This document shows positions 1 through 7,508 of a DNA stretch of 64,000 bases, piece after piece (the first letter of the stretch is position 1; every line of letters starts with the position of its first letter). The notes under the pieces are model-generated. The model had not been told where the DNA came from. It did no database searches and saw only the letters and a list, made by a program, of their open reading frames with translations. Origin of the DNA: Azospirillum canadense (GTDB lineage: Bacteria > Pseudomonadota > Alphaproteobacteria > Azospirillales > Azospirillaceae). The stretch is from positions 434,001 to 498,000 of the forward strand of contig NZ_JAOQNG010000005.1 in assembly GCF_025961225.1 (NCBI RefSeq), written 5' to 3'. Both the position numbers and the translations under genes were made by a program.

Positions 1-324
1 TCGCTGACTTGGGATCAGGGGGCGGAGATGGCCCAACACGCCCATATCCGGATCGACACCGGGCTTTGCGTCTACTTCTGCGATCCGCGCAGTCCGTGGC
101 AGCGCGGCACGAACGAGAACACCAATGGGCTGCTGCGTCAGTACTTCCCCAAGGGCACCGACCTCGCCGTGCATGACGCCGACACCCTGGCGGCCATCGC
201 ACTTGCCCTGAACACCAGACCCCGCAAAGCCCTTGGCTGGAAAACTCCAGCCGAGGCGCTGGACGAACTGCTCCAATCCATCGATAAGGGAGGACGGGAA
301 GAGGCTGTTGCGACGACCGCTTGA
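1..324 (+). CDS. IS30-family transposase, C-terminal fragment (runs off window start)
   Basis: The frame is open from base 1 and ends at TGA 322-324, giving 107 residues. It carries the C-terminal hallmarks of IS30 transposases: TWDQGAEMAQH, then CDPRSPWQRGTNENTNGLLRQ with the catalytic glutamate in NEN, and a closing TPAEALDEL. The N-terminal HTH and the first catalytic aspartates lie outside the window, so whether the element is intact is unknown. The IS end appears to lie just after the stop, where it cuts dinB. Confidence 0.9.
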   Translation, partial: SLTWDQGAEMAQHAHIRIDTGLCVYFCDPRSPWQRGTNENTNGLLRQYFPKGTDLAVHDADTLAAIALALNTRPRKALGWKTPAEALDELLQSIDKGGREEAVATTA

Positions 325-327
325 ATC
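304..327 (+). repeat. Probable terminal inverted repeat of the IS30 element
   Basis: The sequence GCTGTTGCGACGACCGCTTG, followed by AATC, overlaps the transposase stop. Read on the other strand it begins GATTCAAGCGGTCGTCGCAA, which matches the usual style of IS30-family ends. The dinB reading frame loses similarity at this point. The exact boundary cannot be fixed without the other end. Confidence 0.5.
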
Positions 328-475
328 CGCCGAAGCTGTCGCAGTCGATGTGCCCGATGGTCAGCTCGTGCAGTTCCGGGTGAGCAAACAGCCGGCGGCT
401 GCCGCATTTCGGACAGCGCTCGTTGCCCGCTGGCAGGGCCGCCGCGCAGTCCCGGCAGACAACGCTCAGCGTCAT
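328..475 (-). pseudogene. dinB: dinB (DNA polymerase IV) 5' fragment, cut by IS30
   Basis: Starting from ATG at 475 on the minus strand, the protein begins MTLSVVCRDCAAALPAGNER and continues CPKCGSRRLFAHPELHEL, then IGHIDCDSF. The leading zinc-ribbon (CxxC...CxxC) followed by HIDCDSF is typical of alphaproteobacterial Y-family polymerase DinB, where HIDCD holds the first metal-binding aspartates. Similarity stops immediately after DSF, at the IS30 end. Only about 45 of roughly 400 residues remain here, so this copy cannot make a polymerase unless the rest is reconnected elsewhere. Confidence 0.8.
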
Positions 476-503
476 GCCGCCCTCCGCTGGCCGCCGGAGG
501 ACC

Positions 504-665
504 TTAGCCGCCCCTCGGCTGCGCGACGATGGTGCGCACCAAGCGCAACGCGTCGGCGTTGTCCTTGACACCCTTGTAGAGCCGCCGCAGTTCCACGACC
601 GCTGCCCATTCGCCACGCGCCTCATAAGTCCGCCGAATCACGTCGGCATCGTCTTCGCTGAGCAT
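504..665 (-). CDS. Small hypothetical protein upstream of dinB
   Basis: This 53-residue protein begins MLSEDDADVIRRTYEARGEW and continues AAVVELRR. A start at 686 would add seven residues; 665 is preferred because the helical pattern begins there. Small proteins with this DADxIRRxYE...GEWAAVVELRR signature occur beside plasmid genes in alphaproteobacteria, but I know no function. It lies 28 bases upstream of the broken dinB on the same strand and may have shared its transcript. Confidence 0.6.
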   Translation of the reverse strand: MLSEDDADVIRRTYEARGEWAAVVELRRLYKGVKDNADALRLVRTIVAQPRGG

Positions 666-744
666 GAACACAGCACCACCTCGCAACAGGGCGGCGGACT
701 ATGCGCCAGAGGCGCCATGCGCGACAACGCTCCTTCGGTGCAGG

Positions 745-1101
745 TCACGCGAGGCACCGCGCTGCGGCGACAGACCTCGGCGGCTGCGGCCGCCAGACAC
801 GGACAGAGATCGCCCCGGCGGCCTGGGCGGTGCCGCACGGATGGCCGGAGCGAAAGCGATCGATGGCGTCCAGCATGTCATCGGTGAGCGCAACGGCCGG
901 CTCGGACAAGTGCACCGCCCGATGACCGACCGTTGTGGCCCACGAGGGCGGCGTTCCCGGTTGGCTGGACGCGACCGCGGCGAGCGGGCCGGACACGTCC
1001 CAGGCTGCCCGCTCGGCGTTCCAGCCGAGCACGCGCCGGTCAATCCCCGTGCGGAGCCACACCCAGTTCGTCAGGATCATCGGTCTGGCCTGTCCCAGCA
1101 C
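745..1101 (-). CDS. Hypothetical protein, possibly DNA-repair-cassette or ORFan
   Basis: This 118-aa minus-strand ORF has third codon positions strongly G/C. It begins MLGQARPMILTNWVWLRTGI; a start at 1080 (second Met) is also possible. It has no signal peptide or membrane segment, and I do not recognise the family. The 5' end lies only 25 bases from the IS630 insertion, so its original promoter was probably separated from it. It could be a shadow ORF; the support is codon bias and position only. Confidence 0.4.
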   Translation of the reverse strand: MLGQARPMILTNWVWLRTGIDRRVLGWNAERAAWDVSGPLAAVASSQPGTPPSWATTVGHRAVHLSEPAVALTDDMLDAIDRFRSGHPCGTAQAAGAISVRVWRPQPPRSVAAARCLA

Positions 1102-1126
1102 GGTGGGGCCTTCAGCAATTGCTCTA

Positions 1127-2569
1127 GTGGGTCATTTGCCGCGGGCATAGCCATTCCTGGCGGCCGCTGCCCCGTCACATGCTGGATCGCGGGCTGTTGA
1201 TCATGAAGTCGTGTTGGGAGGCTCTCATGTCCCGCCGTCAGATTGATCCGCTGCGTCCGCTCACGGCCGAAGAGCAGCATTGGCTGACGCGGATCAGCCG
1301 GTCCCATTCCGAGCCCGCGGCCCATGTCGCCCGGGCCAAGGCGGTGCTCGCCGTCGCCGCCGGCCAGTCGTACACCGCGGCGGCGCGCGGAGCCGGGCGC
1401 TGCTCCGGTGATGCCGTGGCCCACCTGGTCAGCCGCTTCAATCGCGAGGGGCTGGCGGCCGTGGAGCCGCGGCACGCGGGCGGGCCCCCTCCCGTCTACA
1501 CCCGGCCCGAGCAGGCGCGCATCCTGAGCGAAGCCAAGCGGCCACCCAATCGGGTGCTGGACGGTACGGCCACGTGGTCGCTCACCACGTTGCAGCGGGC
1601 GCTGCGGCGCGCCCCGGACGGCTTGCCGCACGTGAGCACCTTCACGATCTGGCGGGTGCTGCACGATGCGGGGCTGAGCTGGCAACGCGACCGCAGCTGG
1701 TGCGCCACCGGCCGGGTCCTGCGCAAACGCAAGGCCGGCACGGTCGAGGTGACCGACCCCGACGCGGAACCCAAAAAAAGCTGATCGAGACCGCCTACAC
1801 TCAGGGCGAGCGGCTCGGTCTGGCGGTGTGGGGCGAGGACGAAGCCGGCCCCTTCCAGACGATCCCCCATCCCGGGCAGCACTGGGGCCCGGCCGGGCAC
1901 CCGGCGCGCTACCCGCACGAGCACGTGCGCAATGGCACGGCCAAGCTGCTGACGCTGTTCCATCCGGCCAGCGGAGCGGTGCGTGTTCAGGGCGTCACCT
2001 CCTGCCGCAATCCGGTCCTGCACGGATGGCTGAAAGCGGAATTGTGCGCCATCCTGGCGGCACGGCCCGCCCCACCGGAGCCGGTCAGCGTTGCGGCAAA
2101 CCGGGCCTGCTGGGAGCGGTGGCAAGAGGGGCTGTCGCAGCCCATCACCCTGAGTGCCGCGTTGCCGCCCCTGCGCCTGCTCCTGGTCATGGACAATCTG
2201 ACCGGCCACAAGACGCCAAGCTTCGTGTGCTGGCTGTTCGATCACGGCATCATGCCGCTGTACACGCCGCTGGGTGGTTCCTGGCTGAACATGACCGAGA
2301 GCGTGCAGCGCATTCTCAAGCGACGGGGGCTGGCCGGGCAACACCCGACGACACCGGACGCGATCATCGCCGCGCTCGAAGCCGCCGCGCAGGGCTGGAA
2401 CGCAGCACCGACGCCCTTCGTTTGGGGCGGGCGACGGTCCGATCGCCGCCACCGTCGTCGCCAACGCCAGCATGCTCTGGGCGGTTCCGGCGCTTGCACC
2501 CGCCGGCCATTGCCCCGGCCGCGCCCGACCGTCCTCCAGCAATGGCGATCAGCAGGTCAAGTGACCCAC
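1127..2569 (+). mobile_element. IS630-family insertion sequence, complete
   Basis: The element is 1,443 bp. The left end reads GTGGGTCATTTG from 1127 and the right end reads CAAGTGACCCAC to 2569. These form an inverted repeat with one mismatch in 12 and are flanked on both sides by TA (1125-1126 and 2570-2571), the target duplication typical of IS630/Tc1-like elements. One transposase gene, expressed by a probable -1 frameshift, fills it. It separates an ORF on the left from the promoter side of the DpdA-like gene on the right. Confidence 0.9.
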
Positions 2570-2572
2570 TAG
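1227..2572 (+). CDS. IS630 transposase (orfA/orfB joined by -1 frameshift)
   Basis: The first frame runs 1227-1784 (186 aa) from ATG at 1227, preceded by GGGAGG. It holds the HTH/winged-helix DNA-binding half, including SYTAAARGAG and RFNREGLAAVEPRHAGG. The second frame covers the remainder to TAG 2570-2572 and holds the DDE domain: Asp in WGEDEAGPFQ, Asp in LLVMDNLTGHKT, and Glu in GGSWLNMTES. All three catalytic acids are present, so the element may be active. The frames join at a run of seven A. The stop codon is made by the end of the element plus the TA target. Confidence 0.9.
1773..1780 (+). promoter_or_regulatory. A7 slippery site for -1 ribosomal frameshift
   Basis: The run AAAAAAAG sits just before the orfA stop at 1782-1784. 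Slipping back one base moves ribosomes from ...PKKS-stop into QKKLIETAYTQGER, the start of the catalytic half. A-runs of this kind serve programmed frameshifting in many IS630 members. An indel in the run is the alternative explanation. Confidence 0.7.
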
Positions 2573-2604
2573 GCCCATCACGACGCCCCAACCGGACACC
2601 CGCC

Positions 2605-3639
2605 ATGCCCACCGTCGAAATGATCCTCGGCCTGCCGAACCTCCGCAAAGGCGCCGTGCTGTCCCGCGCCCGCGACCTCGACGTTCCCGTCCTGGTCAGC
2701 GCCAACTGCTTCTCCACATGGACGACCGACGCCGAAGGCCTGCGCCGCTGGACCGGCTTCAACACCAAGCCTCTCAACAACGCGAAAGGCCTGCGCGCCG
2801 TATACCTCGATAGTGCAGGGTTCGTGGCAGCCTCCATTTATGGTGGCTTCGAATGGGGAGTAGATGCCTACCTCCACCTAGCTGCTTCCTACCCGTTCGT
2901 GAGGTGGTTCTCGATGGACCACTGTGTTGAGCCGGAGATCGCCGCCAACCGCGCCGTCGTGCTTGACCGCATCGCCTCGACGATCCGCCTCAATGTCCTG
3001 TGCCGCAACCGCGCCATCGAGCGCGGCATCCACCACAACTTCGCGCCTGTCATTCAGGGCTGGGAAGCGCGCGATTACGCCGCCTGCGTCGAAGGTATGC
3101 CCTGGCTTTCGGATTACTCCCTTCTTGGAGTTGGATCTATGTGCAGGCGCGCCGTCCACGGCCCCAACGGCGTCCTGCACGTCCTCTCGGTCCTGGACGC
3201 CATCCTGCCGCCCAACGTGCGCCTGCACCTGTTCGGCCTCAAGTCCCAAGCCGCCGAAGCGGTGCGCCAGCACCCCCGGGTGGCGTCGGTCGACAGTCAG
3301 GCATGGGGCACCGCCGCCCGCTGGGACGCCCTGAAGGCCGGCATCTCCAAGACCGACGCCTTCTGCGCCGACACGATGACGGACTGGCTCGCCCGCCAGC
3401 AGGAACGCCTTGCCAAGCCCGCCTTCACCTTCCAGGGCAGCCTCGCCCTCGAACCCCCGGCCCCGCGCCTGTCACCGTGGGACGCCGCCATCGCGCAGGC
3501 CCAGGAGGAACTCCGCCAGCTGGTGGCCGACGGCGAACTGGAATACGACCAGATCACCGACCGCTACGTCTTCGAACTTGCCGGCGAGATCATGTCCTCC
3601 GGCATGGACAACACCGAGCGCCTCCCGCTTGCCGCCTGA
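2605..3639 (+). CDS. DpdA-like tRNA-guanine-transglycosylase-fold protein (deazaguanine base exchange, DUF7221-type)
   Basis: This 344-aa protein starts MPTVEMILGLPNLRKGAVLS. Motifs resembling queuine/archaeosine transglycosylases appear in order: LDSAGF (residues 68-73; a TGT-like DSGGF with the nucleophile/acid Asp), MDHCVEPE (104-111), IQGW (150-153), GVGSMCRR (175-182), LHLFGLK (207-213) and SVDSQAW (228-234). Family knowledge: DpdA proteins insert 7-deazaguanine derivatives into DNA in phages and genomic islands, while true TGTs act on tRNA. A DNA substrate is inferred here. No zinc-binding C-terminal motif like that of bacterial Tgt is evident. IS630 lies 35 bp upstream of the start and probably cut its promoter. 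A PAPS-reductase-like ATPase follows. Confidence 0.75.
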   Translation: MPTVEMILGLPNLRKGAVLSRARDLDVPVLVSANCFSTWTTDAEGLRRWTGFNTKPLNNAKGLRAVYLDSAGFVAASIYGGFEWGVDAYLHLAASYPFVRWFSMDHCVEPEIAANRAVVLDRIASTIRLNVLCRNRAIERGIHHNFAPVIQGWEARDYAACVEGMPWLSDYSLLGVGSMCRRAVHGPNGVLHVLSVLDAILPPNVRLHLFGLKSQAAEAVRQHPRVASVDSQAWGTAARWDALKAGISKTDAFCADTMTDWLARQQERLAKPAFTFQGSLALEPPAPRLSPWDAAIAQAQEELRQLVADGELEYDQITDRYVFELAGEIMSSGMDNTERLPLAA

Positions 3640-3648
3640 CCCCACACC

Positions 3649-3683
3649 AAACCCCGCGCGATGAACCGATGCGGGGTTTCGTC
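3649..3683 (+). terminator. Rho-independent terminator after the DpdA-like gene
   Basis: AAACCCCGC (3649-3657) pairs with GCGGGGTTT (3671-3679) across a 13-nt loop and is followed by a short T-containing tail. It begins ten bases after the DpdA-like stop codon. Confidence 0.7.
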
Positions 3684-3765
3684 TTCCCCCTAACCTCGCT
3701 CGTTTCCGCCCTACGGGCTTTCCAGCGTGAAGCGCGCCCACCCACCAAGGCACCCTGTTCTCAGC

Positions 3766-3817
3766 GCATGCCGCCCCACCACGCCCGCCATCCGTAACCC
3801 TCTCCAATCGCTACAAT
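3766..3817 (+). promoter_or_regulatory. Repeated promoter module, copy 1 (upstream of PAPS-reductase-like gene)
   Basis: GCATGCCGCC (3766-3775) is followed after 36 nt by a -10-like TACAAT (3812-3817, in GCTACAAT), then CCATCAC. The same architecture recurs six more times to 8.4 kb. The gene start is 64 nt downstream. Confidence 0.65.
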
Positions 3818-3881
3818 ATGTCCATCACGATAAACGGCGGCGGGTAAGGCACGGAGTTGCTCGCTAACTGGAGGCACGCTG

Positions 3882-4769
3882 ATGGACCTTTTCAATGCTT
3901 CGACCAGCACCGCTATGACTGACCCGCTGGAGGCTGCTAAGGCCTTCATTGTGCGCGGGGCTTTGGTTGTCTGTAACCATAGCGGCGGGAAGGACAGCCA
4001 GCGTATGTATTTGATGCTGCGCGACATCGTCCCCCACGAGCAATTGCTCGTGATCCACGCGCACCTTCCGGAGGTCGATTGGGAGGGCATTGATGAGCAC
4101 ATCAAGTCCACAATAGGTAACACCGCGCTGATCTGGACCCAGGCGGGGAAGACCTTCTTTGAGATGGTGAAGCATCGGCAAATGTGGCCTTCGCCAACCA
4201 CCCGTCAGTGCACCTCCGACCTCAAACGCGGCCCGATCGAGCGCGAAATCCGCCGCCACCTCAAGGCCAACCCCCGCTTTGGTGGCTTGGTGTTGAACTG
4301 CACCGGCATTCGGGCCGAGGAAAGCCCCGGACGCGCCAAGCAGATTCCGTTTCGTCGCAATGAACGGAACAGCATTGCCGGACGCGCGTGGTACGATTGG
4401 CTTCCAATTCATGAATTGACGACTGAGGAGGTGTTTGCAGGGATTGCCGCCGCTGGTCAGAAGCCCCATTGGGCATACACTGCTGGGATGTCCCGCCTGT
4501 CTTGCTGCTTTTGCGTTATGAGTTCGCAGCGCGATCTGAAGACTGCAGCCAGTCTCAAGCCTGCGCTCTATGAGCGGTATGTCCGTATGGAACGCGAAAT
4601 TGATCAGACAATGATGATGCCCGCCGGCGGCAAACGTCGATTTCTGGACGAGATCGTTGACGGTCGGACGTTGAACATGGACGTCGCCGACAGTGACAAC
4701 GATCTGCCGGTTCTCCCGCTGGTACCGCAAACCCCTTGTGAGGCGTCACAGATGGCCTTCTGCTTTTGA
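3882..4769 (+). CDS. PAPS-reductase / ATP-pyrophosphatase (PP-loop) family protein
   Basis: This 295-aa protein carries the PP-loop SGGKDS at residues 34-39, C110 in RQCTSDLKRGP (resembling the CTxxLK substrate region of PAPS reductases), GIRAEES at 142-148, and a cysteine cluster SCCFC at 207-211. Related PP-loop enzymes activate substrates with ATP in sulfate reduction, tRNA thiolation or DNA phosphorothioation (DndC). The reaction here is unknown. The cysteine cluster could bind metal or an Fe-S centre. Its position after the DpdA-like gene makes a role in base modification plausible but unproven. It has its own repeated promoter module and is followed by a terminator. Confidence 0.8.
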   Translation: MDLFNASTSTAMTDPLEAAKAFIVRGALVVCNHSGGKDSQRMYLMLRDIVPHEQLLVIHAHLPEVDWEGIDEHIKSTIGNTALIWTQAGKTFFEMVKHRQMWPSPTTRQCTSDLKRGPIEREIRRHLKANPRFGGLVLNCTGIRAEESPGRAKQIPFRRNERNSIAGRAWYDWLPIHELTTEEVFAGIAAAGQKPHWAYTAGMSRLSCCFCVMSSQRDLKTAASLKPALYERYVRMEREIDQTMMMPAGGKRRFLDEIVDGRTLNMDVADSDNDLPVLPLVPQTPCEASQMAFCF

Positions 4770-4815
4770 CGTTGGCATCACTTGGTCCCTGCCCGCCGAA
4801 ATAACCCCTCCCAGC

Positions 4816-4840
4816 AGCCCGGCCCAGCGCCGGGCTTTCT
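4816..4840 (+). terminator. Rho-independent terminator
   Basis: AGCCCGG (4816-4822) pairs with CCGGGCT (4830-4836) and is followed by TTCT. It lies 46 bases after the PP-loop gene. The same stem sequence recurs in the terminator at 9675. Confidence 0.75.
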
Positions 4841-4877
4841 GCTGTCCGGGGCCTGCCACCTCACCCCTTCACCATTC

Positions 4878-4930
4878 GCATGCCGCCGCCTCTCCACCGC
4901 CGCCCCAGCGCCGCCCAAGAACAGTAGACT
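4878..4930 (+). promoter_or_regulatory. Repeated promoter module, copy 2
   Basis: GCATGCCGCC (4878-4887), a 37-nt spacer containing CGCCGCCC near its end, then TAGACT (4925-4930). The downstream gene begins at 4968. Confidence 0.65.
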
Positions 4931-4967
4931 CCCCTCAGTCACCACCCCAGACACCCCAGGCGAACCC

Positions 4968-5438
4968 ATGCAGACGCACACCACCATCCCCCGCTTCACC
5001 ACCCCCGACGGCTGGCCCCTGTTCCACCTGGACGGCGTTTGGCGCGACAGCCTCGCCGCCGGCCTGTGCGACCTCACCTTCGACGGCGACGACACCGGCC
5101 CGGTCGACCACACCGACGACAAGCTCGTGGGCAAGCTCGACACCATTCGCGTCGTCTGCCGCATCGACTGGATTGCCGGCCCACGCAAGGGCGAGACCCT
5201 TTCCGTCCCCATGACCGCCGTCGAAGGCATGGTCAACATCGGCTCCCATCTCGCGACCGGCTGGACCCTGGCCCGCGGCATCGCCCCCGACCGGGTGACC
5301 GAGTGCATCGAGTACGGCATCAACAACGGTCCCGACCTCGACGCCCGCCGCTTCCTCCCCGACACCATCGACGCCGAGCAACCGCGCAGCGACGCCCAAC
5401 CCAACCTCACCTATCGCGTCGAAGCCCAACCCACCTGA
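4968..5438 (+). CDS. Hypothetical protein (156 aa), small-gene cluster member
   Basis: It begins MQTHTTIPRFTTPDGWPLFH. The ATG at 4968 is chosen because the promoter module ends just upstream and the frame before it is low-complexity. The protein is acidic and soluble-looking, with no signal peptide or membrane helix: DGVWRDSLAAGLCDLTFDGD, then KLVGKLDTIRVVCRIDWIAG. I do not recognise the family. It stands alone between two copies of the promoter module, so it is probably a single-gene transcription unit. Confidence 0.75.
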   Translation: MQTHTTIPRFTTPDGWPLFHLDGVWRDSLAAGLCDLTFDGDDTGPVDHTDDKLVGKLDTIRVVCRIDWIAGPRKGETLSVPMTAVEGMVNIGSHLATGWTLARGIAPDRVTECIEYGINNGPDLDARRFLPDTIDAEQPRSDAQPNLTYRVEAQPT

Positions 5439-5545
5439 CCTCCCCCCATCCACCTCGGCCACCCCCAGGCCAAGCGCAGCGACGGCCCGCGCGCAGCGCC
5501 CACGCCCACTCGGGTGTGGCCCCGTTTCCAAGCCTTGCCATCGCG

Positions 5546-5597
5546 GCATGCTGCCCGGCCAGCCCCGCCCCCAGCTATCCTTCCTGGCCGCTAAACT
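5546..5597 (+). promoter_or_regulatory. Repeated promoter module, copy 3
   Basis: GCATGCTGCC (5546-5555; one mismatch to consensus), a 36-nt spacer, then TAAACT (5592-5597) followed by AGGCCCATCAAG. The gene starts at 5640. Confidence 0.65.
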
Positions 5598-5639
5598 AGG
5601 CCCATCAAGAAAACGCCCACCCCGCCCCGAGGCCCCGCG

Positions 5640-5984
5640 ATGCTGACCCACCTGACGCCCGCCCAGCAGTCCTCCTTCTTCTTCATGGACCCCCAGCCAT
5701 CGTCAACCCCAGGCACGGCGACCACCGCTGTCGAGTGCGAAATGGTAACGAAGGCCCAGTCGCCGACCGACATCACGTATCGCATTGCCAAGGCTGACAT
5801 ACGCCTTTGCAAAGGGATGAACAGTCGCACCGACGAACGCCTCGTGTTTGTTCGCCGCGATGGCGACCATTTCCTGTTCGACGCGAAAAAGGCCCGGTTT
5901 TCTTTTCCGGAGCGCGTTGTTCTGGCCATCCTGGACGGCGCGGAACAGCCCTTCGGCGAGCGGTGGATCGCACTCCGCCGCTGA
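5640..5984 (+). CDS. Hypothetical protein (114 aa), small-gene cluster member
   Basis: It begins MLTHLTPAQQSSFFFMDPQP. The N-terminal third is Ser/Thr/Pro-rich. The rest looks like a compact alpha/beta domain: ITYRIAKADIRLCKGMNSRT, then LVFVRRDGDHFLFDAKKARF. No signal, membrane helix or catalytic motif is visible and the family is not recognised. The start lies 42 nt after the -10 of module copy 3. Confidence 0.7.
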   Translation: MLTHLTPAQQSSFFFMDPQPSSTPGTATTAVECEMVTKAQSPTDITYRIAKADIRLCKGMNSRTDERLVFVRRDGDHFLFDAKKARFSFPERVVLAILDGAEQPFGERWIALRR

Positions 5985-6006
5985 CCTCTTCCCCCCTGCC
6001 GCCACA

Positions 6007-6059
6007 TCATGCCGCCTAGCCCCGCCGCCGCCGCCGGCCCTCTTCCGACCCTCGACACT
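6007..6059 (+). promoter_or_regulatory. Repeated promoter module, copy 4 (degenerate)
   Basis: TCATGCCGCC (6007-6016), a 37-nt spacer, then GACACT (6054-6059) at the -10 position. The spacing matches the other copies although the -10 box is poorer. It overlaps what would otherwise be read as an ATG at 6009, which argues against that start. Confidence 0.5.
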
Positions 6060-6164
6060 GCCTTTAACACCAGCGACCATCCAGAGGACAGCCGCCAGGA
6101 ACCACCCTGCCCGTGCATCATCCCGCACGAAACACCGCCGTCTATCGCGCGGCTTGCGTCCGTC

Positions 6165-6548
6165 ATGCGCACCGCCGGTTGGGAAGTAGAATACATCGAC
6201 CTCGACCTCACGGGCGAGCAATCCAAGGCCGACATCAAAGTGGTGCGGGCAGACGGTCTTTGGCTGCTGGCCCGGGTCGATCACCTTGGCCGGGCAAGCG
6301 TCGAGCGCTTCAAGCGCGATTGCTTCCTCGGCCAGACGCCCAACACCGAGGGACGCCGCCCGCCATCCCCGCAGGTCAACGACCAGTTCCTCGGCCGCTC
6401 TCACTACGAAGGCGCCCGGTCGATGCTGCGCGGCCTGACGGCGTATATAGCCGACAACGCGCTCAGCCCTATCCCTCTGGCTCAGGTTCACGCCGGATGG
6501 GTTGCGATCAGGGGCACCCCGTTGCACCTCGAAGCCTCACGCTCCTAG
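6165..6548 (+). CDS. Hypothetical protein, small-gene cluster member
   Basis: The frame is open from ATG 6009, but that ATG lies inside module copy 4. The next in-frame ATG is 6165, giving 127 aa beginning MRTAGWEVEYIDLDLTGEQS. The residues just before it (SIARLASV) look helical, so the true start is uncertain. The body contains LWLLARVDHLGRASVERFKR and QFLGRSHYEGARSMLRGL. No known domain is recognised. Confidence 0.6.
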   Translation: MRTAGWEVEYIDLDLTGEQSKADIKVVRADGLWLLARVDHLGRASVERFKRDCFLGQTPNTEGRRPPSPQVNDQFLGRSHYEGARSMLRGLTAYIADNALSPIPLAQVHAGWVAIRGTPLHLEASRS

Positions 6549-6578
6549 CCAGGCCCAACCACCCGACCCGTCGCCACT

Positions 6579-6631
6579 GCATGCCGCCCACCTCCCGCCG
6601 CCGCCCCAGATCTTCCTCAACCCGCTACACT
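6579..6631 (+). promoter_or_regulatory. Repeated promoter module, copy 5
   Basis: GCATGCCGCC (6579-6588), a 37-nt spacer, then TACACT (6626-6631, in GCTACACT) followed by GCCCCCATCACC. The gene starts at 6676. Confidence 0.65.
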
Positions 6632-6675
6632 GCCCCCATCACCAGTCACCATTCACCCCACGAAGGACCGCCGCC

Positions 6676-7293
6676 ATGAACCACCCCGCTCCCCGCGACA
6701 TCCCGGCCGGCAAGGTGCTGCTCTGCGAATACCGCGACGCCCGCCGCGAGGACATGGCCATCGTCGAAACCCTCGCGTCCAAGCACTCCGACCAGCCCGC
6801 GATCCGCAGCACCGTCACCCTGCTCTGGTCCTCCCCCGGCTGGGAAATCGCCGGCTCCATGTTGCGCTGGACCAACGGCTACTACGGCGTGCGCTTCACC
6901 GCCAACGACGGCGCCATCCACGGCCGCCGTTTCCAATCCGAGGACGCCGCCCGCACGCTGTTCGCCGCCTGGACCGTCCCCGTCCCGCAGGCCACCGCGA
7001 CCACCACGCCCGTCACCCAACCCGCCGCCCAGGCCGAGACGACCTGCCGCGGCGCCCTCGCCGGCCAAACCTCCCGCACCGTCGGCACGATCCGCCTGGA
7101 CGACGCCGAGTTCCCCTTGATCCTCCGCCGCTCCCCGGCCACCGGTTGCGTCACCCCCTGCATCCGCGACGGCAAGAAGGTCTCCCCGATCTCCGGCCGC
7201 TTCCGCGACGACGACACCCTCTCCCACCTCGTCTCCCACCTCAAGGAATTCGTCCTCGCCGACAACGCCGTCCTCACCCTGGCCATCGCCTGA
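6676..7293 (+). CDS. Hypothetical protein (205 aa), two-part, small-gene cluster member
   Basis: It begins MNHPAPRDIPAGKVLLCEYR. Two globular segments are joined by a Thr/Ala/Pro-rich linker near residues 112-135. The first has WEIAGSMLRWTNGYYGVRFT; the second has TIRLDDAEFPLILRRSPATG and ends SHLKEFVLADNAVLTLAIA. No membrane helix, signal or catalytic signature is visible, and the family is not recognised. Confidence 0.75.
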   Translation: MNHPAPRDIPAGKVLLCEYRDARREDMAIVETLASKHSDQPAIRSTVTLLWSSPGWEIAGSMLRWTNGYYGVRFTANDGAIHGRRFQSEDAARTLFAAWTVPVPQATATTTPVTQPAAQAETTCRGALAGQTSRTVGTIRLDDAEFPLILRRSPATGCVTPCIRDGKKVSPISGRFRDDDTLSHLVSHLKEFVLADNAVLTLAIA

Positions 7294-7426
7294 CCACCTC
7301 CTCCGCCACCAGGACGGATGCCTCCCCCCGCATCCTTCCACCCCTCGGTCCCCACCGCCGCGTAGCAGCCCACGCCTTCGGCGCGGCCAAGGCTTTCCGC
7401 TTTCGACGCCTTGGACTGACCCCAAC

Positions 7427-7477
7427 GCATGCCGCCCACCCGCCCGCCGGCGCAGCGCCGCCCGAACCCGCTAAACT
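7427..7477 (+). promoter_or_regulatory. Repeated promoter module, copy 6
   Basis: GCATGCCGCC (7427-7436), a 35-nt spacer with CGCCGCCC sixteen bases before the -10, then TAAACT (7472-7477). The gene starts at 7509. Confidence 0.65.
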
Positions 7478-7508
7478 CCCCCCACCACCCACACTGAAAG
7501 CTCCGGCC

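Noticed and set aside
1828..2604. In-frame N-terminal extension of the DpdA-like ORF through IS630
   Set aside because: This part is a shadow of the transposase; the conserved protein begins at ATG 2605.
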